DNA from: Butyrivibrio sp. INlla16
Lineage (GTDB): Bacteria > Bacillota > Clostridia > Lachnospirales > Lachnospiraceae
Length of the DNA: 64,000 nt
Direction: 5' to 3'
NCBI RefSeq assembly: GCF_900104155.1
Contig: NZ_FMYB01000020.1
Coordinates: 1-64,000, forward strand
The notes beneath the pieces are model-generated. The model saw only the letters and a list, made by a program, of their open reading frames with translations, was not told the origin of the DNA and made no database searches. Position numbers and translations under genes: made by a program. The number at the start of each line of letters is the position of its first letter. The first letter of the stretch is position 1. Below, one piece after another: positions 1 to 7,824 of this stretch.

Positions 1-307
1 CAGACTCAAGCTATTAAAGATTGCAACAAAAGTAATCCATTCTGGCAGATATATAAAATTCAATCTGTGCAGTAGCTGCCCTTACAAAGAAGAAGTATTC
101 CAGATTTTCGATAACATCTGGCAGCTGAAGGTGCAGTTGGAATAGTAACTGTTAACGTACCTTGACAACCAAAAAGCCATTCTCAGGAAGCTATAGGGAT
201 AGTCTACCCTTTTTCAGCTTTCGAACGCGCCATTTTCAGCGTTCGCGCTTCGAAAAAATATCCAAAGCGATTTTTGAATGGTTCTAAGGTGTCATGAATA
301 ATTCAGG
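1..307 (+). mobile_element. Right part of an IS1380-like insertion sequence
   Basis: The window opens inside an insertion sequence. It holds the last 47 codons of a transposase (2-145) and about 160 bp of non-coding right end. The right boundary is placed near 307, after a terminal stretch (about 290-307) that resembles IS1380-family inverted ends, because an unrelated reading frame resumes immediately afterwards. The left end and the target duplication lie outside or cannot be proved, so the exact boundary is an estimate. Confidence 0.55.
2..145 (+). CDS. IS1380-family transposase, C-terminal fragment (cut by window edge)
   Basis: Frame 2 is open from the first base to TAG at 143-145 and encodes 47 residues. 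They begin RLKLLKIATKVIHSGRYIKF and end in a QLKVQLE tail. The RLKLLKIA..V.HSGRYI pattern is what I know from the extreme C-terminus of DDE_Tnp_1_4 (IS1380-type) transposases. That segment follows the RNase-H-like catalytic core, which would lie upstream of this window. The gene is truncated only by the window edge; whether the rest is intact cannot be seen. Confidence 0.65.
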   Translation, partial: RLKLLKIATKVIHSGRYIKFNLCSSCPYKEEVFQIFDNIWQLKVQLE

Positions 308-577
308 ATTATAGTTTGTTTTTATATTTTATGCCCTGGATATAGAGTAATAGATGAAACTGAAGTGCATCAAGATATATATGGAAAAACAATAACACTT
401 TGCGCAGCGCCTAATTTTTTATATAATCATAAAAAAGCTGAAAGGTATGCAGAGAAAATAGGAAAGCAATATTTAACTACTGAAAAAATAGATGCGGTGG
501 AAGTAATAATTGTGAATTCTCAAAGTAATTTGCTAGAGGTAAATGATTCAGATGAGGTTTTTATATATTTAAATTGA
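302..577 (+). pseudogene. 3' fragment of an unknown gene interrupted by the insertion sequence
   Basis: The frame is open from 302, directly at the inferred IS end, to TAA at 575-577. It has no ATG and no Shine-Dalgarno site; a GTG at 365 would give 70 residues but is also unsupported. Reading from the IS junction adds about 20 residues in the same protein style (including CPGYRVIDETEV), as expected if the element landed inside a longer gene and only its 3' part survives here. The product is not recognised. It is mixed hydrophilic with a short beta-rich C-terminus ending in FIYLN. The 5' part should lie left of the window, beyond the IS. Confidence 0.5.
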
Positions 578-644
578 ACAATTTATGGGAGAAAATATTG
601 GAATACTAATTACTTTATGGTCAATAGAGTAGAAAAAAGTTATG

Positions 645-683
645 AAAAAGCCTATTGCAGAGATATTCTGGAATAGGCTTTTT
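645..683. terminator. Bidirectional rho-independent terminator
   Basis: A perfect 12-bp stem (AAAAAGCCTATT at 645-656 and its complement at 672-683) has A and T runs on both flanks. It lies between the truncated gene on the plus strand and the convergent ROK kinase gene on the minus strand, so it can serve both. Confidence 0.85.
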
Positions 684-706
684 CAAGATAAATAAAAAAA
701 TTAAAC

Positions 707-1573
707 TTAGCACGCATCAATAGCGAGTTTGATCGCGCCCATGATGCCTTGGTCGTCGTTGAGGCTGGCAGGAACGATGTAATCATCAAGATGATTCATT
801 TCATCAGTTAAGATGTAGCCGTTCATGAGCTCGGCGAACTTCTTTCGAACAAGCGGGAAGAGCTGCTCCTGATGCATTACTCCGCCGCCGAGGATTATCT
901 TCTTGGGGCTAAGGATAAGTGCATAGCTCATAAGAGCGGTGGCGATATATTCACTTTCAATCTCCCATACTTCGCTCTTATCGGACAGTTCTACAGCAGG
1001 CTTGCCCCAGCGAGCCATGATTGAAGGACCTGCAGCGAGACCTTCAAAGCAGTTGTCATGGAAAGGGCAGACACTTTTGCCTGGATCACCCTTCACAATG
1101 GGAAGTCGGATGTGGCCAACCTCAGGATGAAGCATGCCATGAAGCAGTTTTCCGTTGGACATTACTCCACCGCCGACGCCGGTTCCGATGGTGAGATAGA
1201 TGGCATCAGAGAGCCCCTTGGCGCAGCCCCAGGTAACTTCTCCGAGAAGAGAGCCGTTTACGTCAGTATCAAAACCGATCGGGATTCCAAGGGCCTCCTT
1301 AGCGGCGTTAACGATGTTGTAGCCGGACCACCCCTTCTTAGGTGTGGAAGTAATGCTTCCGTAAGTGGGAGAATCCGTCTTTAGATCAATTGGACCAAAG
1401 CACGCAATTCCGAGCGCTTTGATATCTTTTCCTTTAAAATACTCAAAAATCTGAGGCATTGTAGTCTCGGGTGTTTCTGTGGGGAATTTTACCTGTTCGA
1501 GAATCTCCCCGTTTTCATTGCCGACCGCGCAGACCATCTTGGTTCCGCCGGCTTCTAGTGCTCCAAATAACAT
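707..1573 (-). CDS. scrK: ROK-family sugar kinase (fructokinase, GmuE/ScrK type)
   Basis: This gene encodes a cytoplasmic ATP-dependent hexokinase of 288 residues, most like the B. subtilis GmuE/YdhR fructokinases that phosphorylate fructose. The N-terminal ALEAGGTKMVCAVG is the phosphate-binding loop. DTDVN holds the catalytic aspartate, and TIGTGVGGG is the second ATP loop. The segment HPEVGH..., followed by C-P-F-H-D-N-C-FEG, gives the His/Cys zinc site of the ROK family. I chose ATG at 1573 because GAGGGAGG lies 5 bp upstream; the longer TTG frame at 1588 would overlap that ribosome site. The gene is single and divergent from rarA, with the promoter region in 1574-1666. Specificity among fructose, mannose and glucose cannot be told from sequence alone. 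Confidence 0.88.
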   Translation of the reverse strand: MLFGALEAGGTKMVCAVGNENGEILEQVKFPTETPETTMPQIFEYFKGKDIKALGIACFGPIDLKTDSPTYGSITSTPKKGWSGYNIVNAAKEALGIPIGFDTDVNGSLLGEVTWGCAKGLSDAIYLTIGTGVGGGVMSNGKLLHGMLHPEVGHIRLPIVKGDPGKSVCPFHDNCFEGLAAGPSIMARWGKPAVELSDKSEVWEIESEYIATALMSYALILSPKKIILGGGVMHQEQLFPLVRKKFAELMNGYILTDEMNHLDDYIVPASLNDDQGIMGAIKLAIDAC

Positions 1574-1666
1574 AATAACCTCCCTCAATATTTAAAAATA
1601 AAAGCTTTATAAAATGCTATACGCACGTTGGAATAATTATAGCATTTATAGTAGAATACTAATACT

Positions 1667-3055
1667 ATGGATTTATTTGAGTATGCACGTGAAAAAAACA
1701 TGAAGAGCGAGTCTCCGCTTGCAGCCAGGATGCGCCCGAAGACCCTTGACGAGGTAGTCGGACAGCAGCACATCATCGGTAAGGACAAGCTTCTTTACCG
1801 CGCAATCAAGGCGGATAAGATAAGCTCGATAATTTTATACGGACCGCCCGGAACAGGCAAGACGACTCTTGCCAAGGTCATTGCCAACACCACCAAGGCA
1901 GATTTTGTTCAGCTTAACGCCACCGTGTCAGGAAAAAAGGACATGGAAGAGGTTGTGGCTAAGGCCAAAGAGAATTTAGGCGGTTTTGGAAGAAAAACCA
2001 TCCTTTTCATAGACGAGATACACCGCTTCAACAAGGGACAGCAGGACTACCTTCTTCCGTTTGTTGAGGACGGTACGGTTATTCTGATCGGAGCCACGAC
2101 GGAGAATCCTTACTTCGAGGTGAACGGGGCTCTTATTTCAAGATCCGTTATCTTCGAACTTCAGCCGCTTTCAGAGGACGATATCAAGACCCTTATGAAA
2201 AGAGCGGTGACAGACACTGTGAATGGAATGGGCTCTTTTGATGCAGTTTTGGAGCCTGAGGCAGAGGAATTTCTGGCTGACATAGCGGGCGGGGATGCGA
2301 GACACGCGCTCAATGCTATTGAGCTAGGAATACTGACTACAGAGCGAAGTGAAGACGGTAAGATACATATCACGAGAGAGGTTGCCGAGGAGTGCATCCA
2401 GAAGCGTGTTGCGAGATATGATAAGGACGGCGACAACCACTACGATACAATTTCAGCTTTTATAAAAAGTATGAGAGGATCTGATCCCGACGCAGCGGTT
2501 TACTATCTTGCAAGGATGCTCAATGCAGGAGAGGACCCCAAATTTATAGCAAGAAGAATGGTGATCTGTGCCTCCGAGGATGTCGGGAATGCCGATCCGC
2601 AGGCGCTTCAGGTTGCGGTAGCGGCTTTTCTTGCAACAGAGAGAATAGGTATGCCGGAGTGTCAGATTAACCTGTCACAGGCGGCCAGTTACATAGCGAC
2701 AGCGCCTAAGAGCAATGCCGCAGTGGAGGCGATTTTCAGCGCAATGGACACAGTGAAGAATACGGGAAATCTCCCGATACCATCGCATCTTCAGGATGCA
2801 CATTACAAATCCGCAGGTAAGCTCGGACATGGGATAGGCTACAAATATGCCCATGACTATCCGAACAATTATGTGGAGCAGCAATATCTTCCTTATGAAT
2901 TAAACGGTAAGGAATTTTACAGTCCGTCCGGAAATGGCTACGAGGTGAAGATCAAGGAGCATATGAAGTTCCTGAAAGAGCACGCCTCCGATTCGGGAGC
3001 AGAAGCTACGAAGGCAAAGGATGCCGGGCAGACGGACGAGAATAAGCAGAACTAA
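1667..3055 (+). CDS. rarA: Replication-associated recombination protein RarA (MgsA), AAA+ ATPase
   Basis: RarA is a clamp-loader-like ATPase acting at stalled replication forks. The 462-residue protein starts with the short leader common in Lachnospiraceae (DLFEYAREKNMK) and then SPLAARMRPKTLDEVVGQQH. Walker A is GPPGTGKTT (about residues 64-72) and Walker B is LFIDEIHRFN. A sensor-1-like GATTENP follows, then the AAA lid and the MgsA C-terminal domain (SAFIKSMRGSDPDAAVYYLA). The last 25 residues are a charged tail. No clear Shine-Dalgarno site precedes ATG 1667, so initiation may be weak. The DUF5722 gene follows 28 bp downstream and could be co-transcribed, although the functions look unrelated. 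Confidence 0.95.
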   Translation: MDLFEYAREKNMKSESPLAARMRPKTLDEVVGQQHIIGKDKLLYRAIKADKISSIILYGPPGTGKTTLAKVIANTTKADFVQLNATVSGKKDMEEVVAKAKENLGGFGRKTILFIDEIHRFNKGQQDYLLPFVEDGTVILIGATTENPYFEVNGALISRSVIFELQPLSEDDIKTLMKRAVTDTVNGMGSFDAVLEPEAEEFLADIAGGDARHALNAIELGILTTERSEDGKIHITREVAEECIQKRVARYDKDGDNHYDTISAFIKSMRGSDPDAAVYYLARMLNAGEDPKFIARRMVICASEDVGNADPQALQVAVAAFLATERIGMPECQINLSQAASYIATAPKSNAAVEAIFSAMDTVKNTGNLPIPSHLQDAHYKSAGKLGHGIGYKYAHDYPNNYVEQQYLPYELNGKEFYSPSGNGYEVKIKEHMKFLKEHASDSGAEATKAKDAGQTDENKQN

Positions 3056-3083
3056 ATCAGAGATGTAAAACGAGAGGTAAGAG

Positions 3084-4895
3084 TTGAAGAAACCCTTTAA
3101 GAAACTAAAAGAGTTTATAGATAATAAAATACTGTATTCAAGAAAAGGAACGCTGGCTGTGCTGATAGGCTCAGTACTGGCGGTTCTTTTTGTGGTAGGG
3201 ATACTGTTATATACGGAAGGCGCTTTTGATAAGAAGGAAGAGGTGGTAGTGACCACCGAGGAAAAACCGGTAACGGAAGTTAAGGAGACACCCAAGGAAA
3301 GGAGCTACCTTGACGAGGACATTCTGAAAGCCATAACAAATTCAGGTGATAAGGTTAAGCGAGCACTCGGCGAGAGACCGGCTACGGTGGACGTACCCGA
3401 CGATCAGCTTGCAGAGTATGTTAAACTCGACAGCTGCATCATAGGAGAGAGCGGCGGAGTTGAGGTAACAGGCACAGCTGAGGGAATTCCTACTTCCGAC
3501 GATAAGTACTATTATTTGTTCGATGCAGCAATGTATGAAGACGGCTTTAGCACAGATGCGGAGCCAATCTCGAAGATATATAAGGACAGCGAAGTTACAC
3601 TTAAGGCAGCGTTGAACAAGGCTGCTGCGAACTCCAGATTGTATAGGAAGTTTTTCATTGCTGTGAAAAAGGACGACGAGTTTAAACCGGTTTCCCATGC
3701 AAGCTATATCACAAATCCGGAGGCGGTTGCATCGCATAATTACGGTGGATTGCAGCACAGCTCTAAGAAGGGACTTTTGGTTGATCCTTCTCATCTGGAT
3801 GCCGTTGGCGACCTCGGAGTTAATTATGCAACTTACAATATTCCGCTGAACAGACTCCTTGCAACAAGTGCGGGAGGTTCCGTCGCTTACACCTACAACG
3901 GTGTGACCTACTATTTTAACGGAGCAATTCTCCACGAATACGATTATCTGTTCACAACCCTCAATTCGAAGGGTGTGGATGTTGCTGCGATCATACTTAA
4001 TAACGTATCGCCCTCCACTTTTCCTGAGGTGACTCATCCCAATGCGAGAAGCGGATCCACGGCGCCTTATTATATGTTCAATGCCTCCGACGAGGCGGGC
4101 GTCAACGCGCTTGCAGCCATCGGATCATTCCTGGCTGAGAGATATTCAGGTTCCGGACATGGCAATGTTGCGATGTGGATTATCGGAAACGAAGTCAATG
4201 CGCGAAAAGAGTGGAATTACATGGCGTCCACCGACCTTGGAACATACGCTTCTGCCTACGCAAGGGCATTCAGAGTATTCTACAATGCGATTAAGAGCAA
4301 CAATGCCGGCGCACATGTATACATCTCGCTCGACCAGCAGTGGGACAGAAACATGAAGGACAATCCCGACTACGACGGAAGAGACCTTCTTGACAGCTTT
4401 GCGGCTTCACTTAGAAGCTACGGCGACATCGGCTGGGGACTTGCTCAGCACCCTTACACTGTGCCGCTGACTGACGTGGCGTTCTGGAACGGACACAAGC
4501 TTGTGACCGACTCCGCGGACACATCTTTTATCACAATGAAAAACATAGGTGTCCTCACAAATTACATGAGCAGTGAAGCGATGTTGTATAATGGGAGTGT
4601 TCGCTCAATAATTCTTAGCGAAGTGGGTTATACTTCCACTAAGGGTGATGCACTCCAGGCAGCAGCTATCGCCTACGCCTACAGCAAGGTTGCGGCGAAC
4701 GGTAACCTTCACGCGATCATGTTTTCCAGACAGACCGATGCTCCTGAGGAGATCGCACACGACGGCCTCGCCATGGGACTTTGCACCACGGGCGGCGGAC
4801 ACAAATTATCGTACGACGTATTTAAATACATGGATACCCCGCAGCGGGAGGAACACATCGCTTTCGCCAGAGACATTGTCGGGGTGAATTTCTAA
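3084..4895 (+). CDS. Membrane-anchored secreted DUF5722 protein (glycosidase-like fold)
   Basis: This is a 603-residue protein with a TTG start 5 bp after GAGAGG. The basic N-terminus is followed by one hydrophobic segment (about 23-47, LAVLIGSVLAVLFVVGILLY), so the rest is probably outside the membrane. A charged linker (about 52-90) leads to a large domain beginning around KGLLVDPSHLDAVGDLGVNY. This segment, with WIIGNEVNAR and IILSEVGYTS, fits DUF5722, a family I associate with a TIM-barrel glycoside-hydrolase-like fold. The glutamates in GNEVN and SEVGYT sit where acid/base and nucleophile residues lie in clan GH-A enzymes; this is inference. No substrate can be named. Confidence 0.75.
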   Translation: MKKPFKKLKEFIDNKILYSRKGTLAVLIGSVLAVLFVVGILLYTEGAFDKKEEVVVTTEEKPVTEVKETPKERSYLDEDILKAITNSGDKVKRALGERPATVDVPDDQLAEYVKLDSCIIGESGGVEVTGTAEGIPTSDDKYYYLFDAAMYEDGFSTDAEPISKIYKDSEVTLKAALNKAAANSRLYRKFFIAVKKDDEFKPVSHASYITNPEAVASHNYGGLQHSSKKGLLVDPSHLDAVGDLGVNYATYNIPLNRLLATSAGGSVAYTYNGVTYYFNGAILHEYDYLFTTLNSKGVDVAAIILNNVSPSTFPEVTHPNARSGSTAPYYMFNASDEAGVNALAAIGSFLAERYSGSGHGNVAMWIIGNEVNARKEWNYMASTDLGTYASAYARAFRVFYNAIKSNNAGAHVYISLDQQWDRNMKDNPDYDGRDLLDSFAASLRSYGDIGWGLAQHPYTVPLTDVAFWNGHKLVTDSADTSFITMKNIGVLTNYMSSEAMLYNGSVRSIILSEVGYTSTKGDALQAAAIAYAYSKVAANGNLHAIMFSRQTDAPEEIAHDGLAMGLCTTGGGHKLSYDVFKYMDTPQREEHIAFARDIVGVNF

Positions 4896-4904
4896 CAATA
4901 ATTT

Positions 4905-5035
4905 GCCTTCTCCCAGAGGGAGAATATTGAAATTGTCTCTGAGAGAATATTGAAATTATCTCTGAGAGAAGATGACGGAATAAAATTAGCCTTCTCCCTC
5001 TGGGAGAAGGTGTCAGCGAAGCTGACGGATGAGGG
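4905..5035 (+). repeat. Composite hairpin repeat in the DUF4364 leader
   Basis: The stretch holds a half copy of a hairpin (CTTCTCCCAGAGGGAGAA, about 4907-4924), then a 23-bp direct repeat present twice (4921-4943 and 4944-4966, one mismatch). A full hairpin follows: CCTTCTCCC at 4990-4998 with GGGAGAAGG at 5002-5010. A second stem is formed by GTCAGC at 5012-5017 with GCTGAC at 5021-5026. The block ends in GATGAGGG just before the next start codon. It looks like a small dispersed palindromic element with an internal duplication. The same core is, from memory, widespread in gut Firmicutes. Confidence 0.7.
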
Positions 5036-5039
5036 CACC

Positions 5040-5555
5040 ATGAGTTCACAATACCTAACCTTATACAAAATGATCGTGCTCTACATGCTGAGAAAATCCG
5101 ACGGACGCCTCAGCAAGGCACAGATTTATGACTTTATACTGGAAAAAGAGTACACGAATTTTCTCACCCTACAGGAAGTATTCGGCGAGCTTGCGGAGTC
5201 TGAGCTCATCACCGAGAACATCGAGGGCAGCAGGACATTCCTGAAACTCACCGATGCAGGAAGTGAGACACTGGACTTTTTCGGCAACCGCATCAATCCC
5301 TCAATCAGGGAGCAGATTGATACATTTTTCCGGGAAAACGGGCTCAAGATGCGCGACGAGACTTCCATTGGTGCCTATTACAAGAAGACCGGAGAAAATG
5401 AGTACATGACATACCTCTCCGCAGCGGAGTTCGGAGAAATATTGGTAGAGCTTCATGTCCCCGCAATCACGGAGGATATGGCAGAGACAATCTGCGAGAA
5501 CTGGAAGAAGAAAAACCAGAACATCTACAGGACTATCATGACTGAACTTATGTGA
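5040..5555 (+). CDS. DUF4364 family protein (winged-helix-like regulator)
   Basis: A 171-residue cytoplasmic protein matching the DUF4364 pattern common in Clostridia. The N-terminal part (QYLTLYKMIVLYMLRKSDG, then LSKAQIYDFIL and FLTLQEVFGELAESELI) reads like a winged-helix DNA-binding fold, and a mixed C-terminal domain runs to about residue 171. ATG 5040 is preferred over the longer frame from 4950, because the upstream part is repeat DNA and GAGGG lies 5 bp before the ATG. That ribosome site is therefore supplied by the repeat element. The target genes are unknown. Confidence 0.75.
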   Translation: MSSQYLTLYKMIVLYMLRKSDGRLSKAQIYDFILEKEYTNFLTLQEVFGELAESELITENIEGSRTFLKLTDAGSETLDFFGNRINPSIREQIDTFFRENGLKMRDETSIGAYYKKTGENEYMTYLSAAEFGEILVELHVPAITEDMAETICENWKKKNQNIYRTIMTELM

Positions 5556-5578
5556 GAAATCTTGTTGAAAAATGCATG

Positions 5579-5607
5579 TTGACAAGCTACTAACTGCTTG
5601 TTAAAAT
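5579..5607 (+). promoter_or_regulatory. Sigma-A promoter of tRNA-Thr
   Basis: A consensus TTGACA (5579-5584) is followed after exactly 17 bp by TAAAAT (5602-5607). It ends 30 bp upstream of the tRNA. Confidence 0.85.
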
Positions 5608-5637
5608 AACCTTTGTGACTTGCGAAAGTCACGGATT

Positions 5638-5710
5638 GCTGGCATAGCACAGTCGGTAGTGCGTCGCATTGGTAGTGCGGAGGTCACGGGTCCGATTCCC
5701 GTTGCCAGCT
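5638..5710 (+). tRNA. tRNA-Thr(GGT)
   Basis: The 73-nt cloverleaf is complete. The acceptor pairs gctggca with tgccagc and has discriminator T; the D arm is gcac/gtgc. The anticodon stem tcgca/tgcgg carries loop ttGGTag, giving anticodon GGT, and the T stem is acggg/cccgt. CCA is not encoded. Confidence 0.93.
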
Positions 5711-5722
5711 CGAAAAAAAGAG

Positions 5723-5762
5723 TCCCTCAAAGCTAGAAAATGTCTGACTTTGAGGGATTTTT
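5723..5762 (+). terminator. Rho-independent terminator after tRNA-Thr
   Basis: The stem TCCCTCAAAG (5723-5732) and CTTTGAGGGA (5748-5757) is followed by TTTTT. From 5763 to 5920 I see only AT-rich DNA with a short direct repeat of AACCTACCGA and no gene. Confidence 0.9.
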
Positions 5763-5920
5763 ATTCTCACTAATTGTTTTCTCCGATTGATGGTAGAAAA
5801 GCGAAAAACCTACCGAAAACCTACCGACATTTCAAATAGTTTGGAAAAGGATGAAAAAGAATCGAAAAGGAGAAAAGTGAAAAAGCTAGTATACAACGAA
5901 TAAAATTTTTTTGAAGGGGC

Positions 5921-5947
5921 TAAGTTATTAAATTTTTTGCCGATAAC
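5921..5947 (+). promoter_or_regulatory. Sigma-28 (SigD/FliA-like) promoter candidate
   Basis: GCCGATAA (5940-5947) is a perfect match to the motility sigma-factor -10 element. CTAAGTTA (5921-5928) lies exactly 11 bp upstream and matches 5 of 8 positions of the usual TAAAGTTT. No good sigma-A promoter is seen here. It would place the downstream unknown gene under motility control. Confidence 0.55.
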
Positions 5948-6028
5948 CTTAATGGAACATTATCACTATCTTAGTCGAACATGGAGGTTGGCTATGATTA
6001 TGTCTCGCTTACACGGAGGTATTGGGAT

Positions 6029-7123
6029 ATGAACATTAAAGCAACTAATCTTTCCATAAAAATGGATTCTAATATTAAGCAGCATATCGTAGGAATTCCT
6101 GATTCTAAATCCAAGTCACGTTCTCATAAGAAAAATGATTTGCCAATCATGGATGTTGAAAAGTCTGCTACTGTGGATATTTCAAAAGATGGTAGAGAAC
6201 TTGCTAAAAAACTTCGTGAAGATAAGCGTAAGGAAATAAAGATCAATATTGAAGAGACCTGGAAGCAAATCGGAGAGGCCGACAGACTGTCAAACAAAAT
6301 CGAAAGCGGTGAAGAGCTGACAGATGTTGATAAAGAGTTTATCAATGATAATCTTCAGAAGATTACATCTGAACGATACGTGTATAATAAAACACATATT
6401 ATCACGAAAGATGAATTTGAAGCTATTCTCAAAGGTTTGAAGGAAAACTTCGAGGCACGTCTTAATATGTATTCTGATATGCAAAAGAAGTTGGATGCAC
6501 AGGGACTCGAGGATGAGCACAATAAAAATGCTCAGTTTATAGCAAAGGCTAAGCAGGATGAAAATGAAAAACAGCGAATTATTGACATACTAAAAGAGAC
6601 CCTTGATGTCGATGATGAAGATGAAGAAGAGGAAAACAAAAAAACTGAATCTGATGAGAATAAGGATGATAACGCATTGGAATTCGATGAAACCGGTAAA
6701 ACTGCAGACGAGCAACTGATTGACAGAGCTTTCGATTTAATTGATAAAAATAAGGAAACTGTCGATGAGATGTCCTCTCGATATGTAGCGGCTGCTGAGA
6801 GTAAGAATGAATTTGATAAGCTGATGGATGAAGAATTTCTTAGGATTTCTGATTTGCTGGCTAATGATGAACTTTCAGAAGAAGAGAAATTAAAAGAATT
6901 CAAAACATCAAATGATTATATGACAGAACTAAACGCGAATAAGATGAGACAGGAGGTGATTAACAGATTTGATTTTTCATCCTGGCTTATAGGAAAAATT
7001 GAATTTAATAACCATAATAGACTGAAGGATGTTCTTAATCTTGATGGTGTAGATTCTGGTATGGGTGGAATAGACATGGTAAGAGATTTTCTTATCAATG
7101 ACAATTCATCACTTAGGAAATAA
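6029..7123 (+). CDS. Unknown acidic coiled protein, possibly motility-regulated
   Basis: A 364-residue soluble protein that I do not recognise. ATG 6029 is chosen because GGAGGT ends 8 bp upstream; the longer frame from 5981 lacks a ribosome site. The N-terminus (NIKATNLSIKMDSNIKQ) is followed by a basic patch (SKSKSRSHKKND), then long charged helices with coiled-coil character. An Asp/Glu run (DVDDEDEEEEN) falls at about 212-222. The C-terminus ends near FLINDNSSLRK. There is no signal peptide and no membrane segment. The DNA is more AT-rich than neighbouring genes, suggesting acquisition. A sigma-28-like promoter lies about 80 bp upstream. Without a database search, no function is claimed. 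Confidence 0.6.
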   Translation: MNIKATNLSIKMDSNIKQHIVGIPDSKSKSRSHKKNDLPIMDVEKSATVDISKDGRELAKKLREDKRKEIKINIEETWKQIGEADRLSNKIESGEELTDVDKEFINDNLQKITSERYVYNKTHIITKDEFEAILKGLKENFEARLNMYSDMQKKLDAQGLEDEHNKNAQFIAKAKQDENEKQRIIDILKETLDVDDEDEEEENKKTESDENKDDNALEFDETGKTADEQLIDRAFDLIDKNKETVDEMSSRYVAAAESKNEFDKLMDEEFLRISDLLANDELSEEEKLKEFKTSNDYMTELNANKMRQEVINRFDFSSWLIGKIEFNNHNRLKDVLNLDGVDSGMGGIDMVRDFLINDNSSLRK

Positions 7124-7171
7124 TAGGTACATTTAAACCGTATCTAAAGCAACCATTGACCCTTTTATTAA

Positions 7172-7540
7172 GCCGAAAGTGGTCTTTTATATAAAATTGG
7201 GCGTGTGATTATTGTACATAATCATCCTAATAACCAGATTTTTTCATTTCAGGATGTAAGACTTTTTTATGGAAATGATTCGATTAGTGCCATTTTGGCC
7301 GTTGGGAACACTTCAGATATCTTCATCCTTGTAAATAATAATGTGGATGTGATGTCAAGGCGCAGGCTATACGCTCATATGGTTCGTATGAGGGCGGAAA
7401 TTATTAAGAATAATTCAGGGATAAAAAGCTATCAGGTTGAGGATGCATTAAACCAGGAGGTTATGAGACTTCTTAGTAATCCAAAAGAATTATCTGATGA
7501 ATATGGATTTAAACTGATTCATAAAAATAGAAAGAGGTGA
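7172..7540 (+). pseudogene. JAMM/MPN-like fragment, N-terminally truncated
   Basis: The frame is open from 7172 to 7540; the only possible starts are GTG codons such as 7205, with no ribosome site. Near the N-terminus, VHNHPNNQIFSFQD carries the H-x-H...S-x2-D signature of JAMM/MPN metalloproteases. The upstream glutamate and first strands of the fold are missing, so this is probably the 3' part of a broken gene. The rest (LAVGNTSDIFILV, then a helical tail ending HKNRKR) would finish the domain. The domain type is typical of RadC-like or toxin and phage-associated proteins. A 60-residue ORF follows 4 bp downstream. Confidence 0.5.
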
Positions 7541-7544
7541 TTTT

Positions 7545-7727
7545 ATGTCATCAGAAAAGGAAAGATGGGAAATACTAGATAAATTGGATATGGGATATAG
7601 TTTGGATGAAGATAATTCAGGACAAGTGATAGAAGATATTTGCGTACATCCAGATGATGTCCAAGGACAAGGAAAAGACAGAGGATGTTCTGCAAAACGG
7701 CTATCTCATTTGTTACAGGAAAATTGA
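7545..7727 (+). CDS. Small unknown protein
   Basis: A 60-residue ORF starting at ATG 7545, 4 bp after the JAMM-like fragment, with AGAGGTGA 5 bp upstream. It is acidic in the first half (EILDKLDMGYSLDEDNSG) and polar afterwards (VHPDDVQGQGKDRGCSAKRL), with no motif I recognise. Tight spacing to the preceding fragment suggests both belonged to one transcription unit, of the kind seen for a toxin or processing gene with a small partner. It may also be a remnant, since the neighbour is truncated. Confidence 0.4.
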   Translation: MSSEKERWEILDKLDMGYSLDEDNSGQVIEDICVHPDDVQGQGKDRGCSAKRLSHLLQEN

Positions 7728-7824
7728 TCAGCTTAGTGATCCCACTAGCCGTGTATTAACTATATGAACTGGAAACTCTAAGTGATACAATAAAAATTAT
7801 TACGTAAGAAAAGGGGACAAAATA

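Noticed and set aside
1058-1384. Plus-strand ORFs opposite the ROK kinase
   Set aside because: Shadow frames of a well-supported gene; no ribosome sites.
4950-5039. N-terminal extension of the DUF4364 protein
   Set aside because: The extra 30 codons are repeat DNA; the ribosome site points to ATG 5040.
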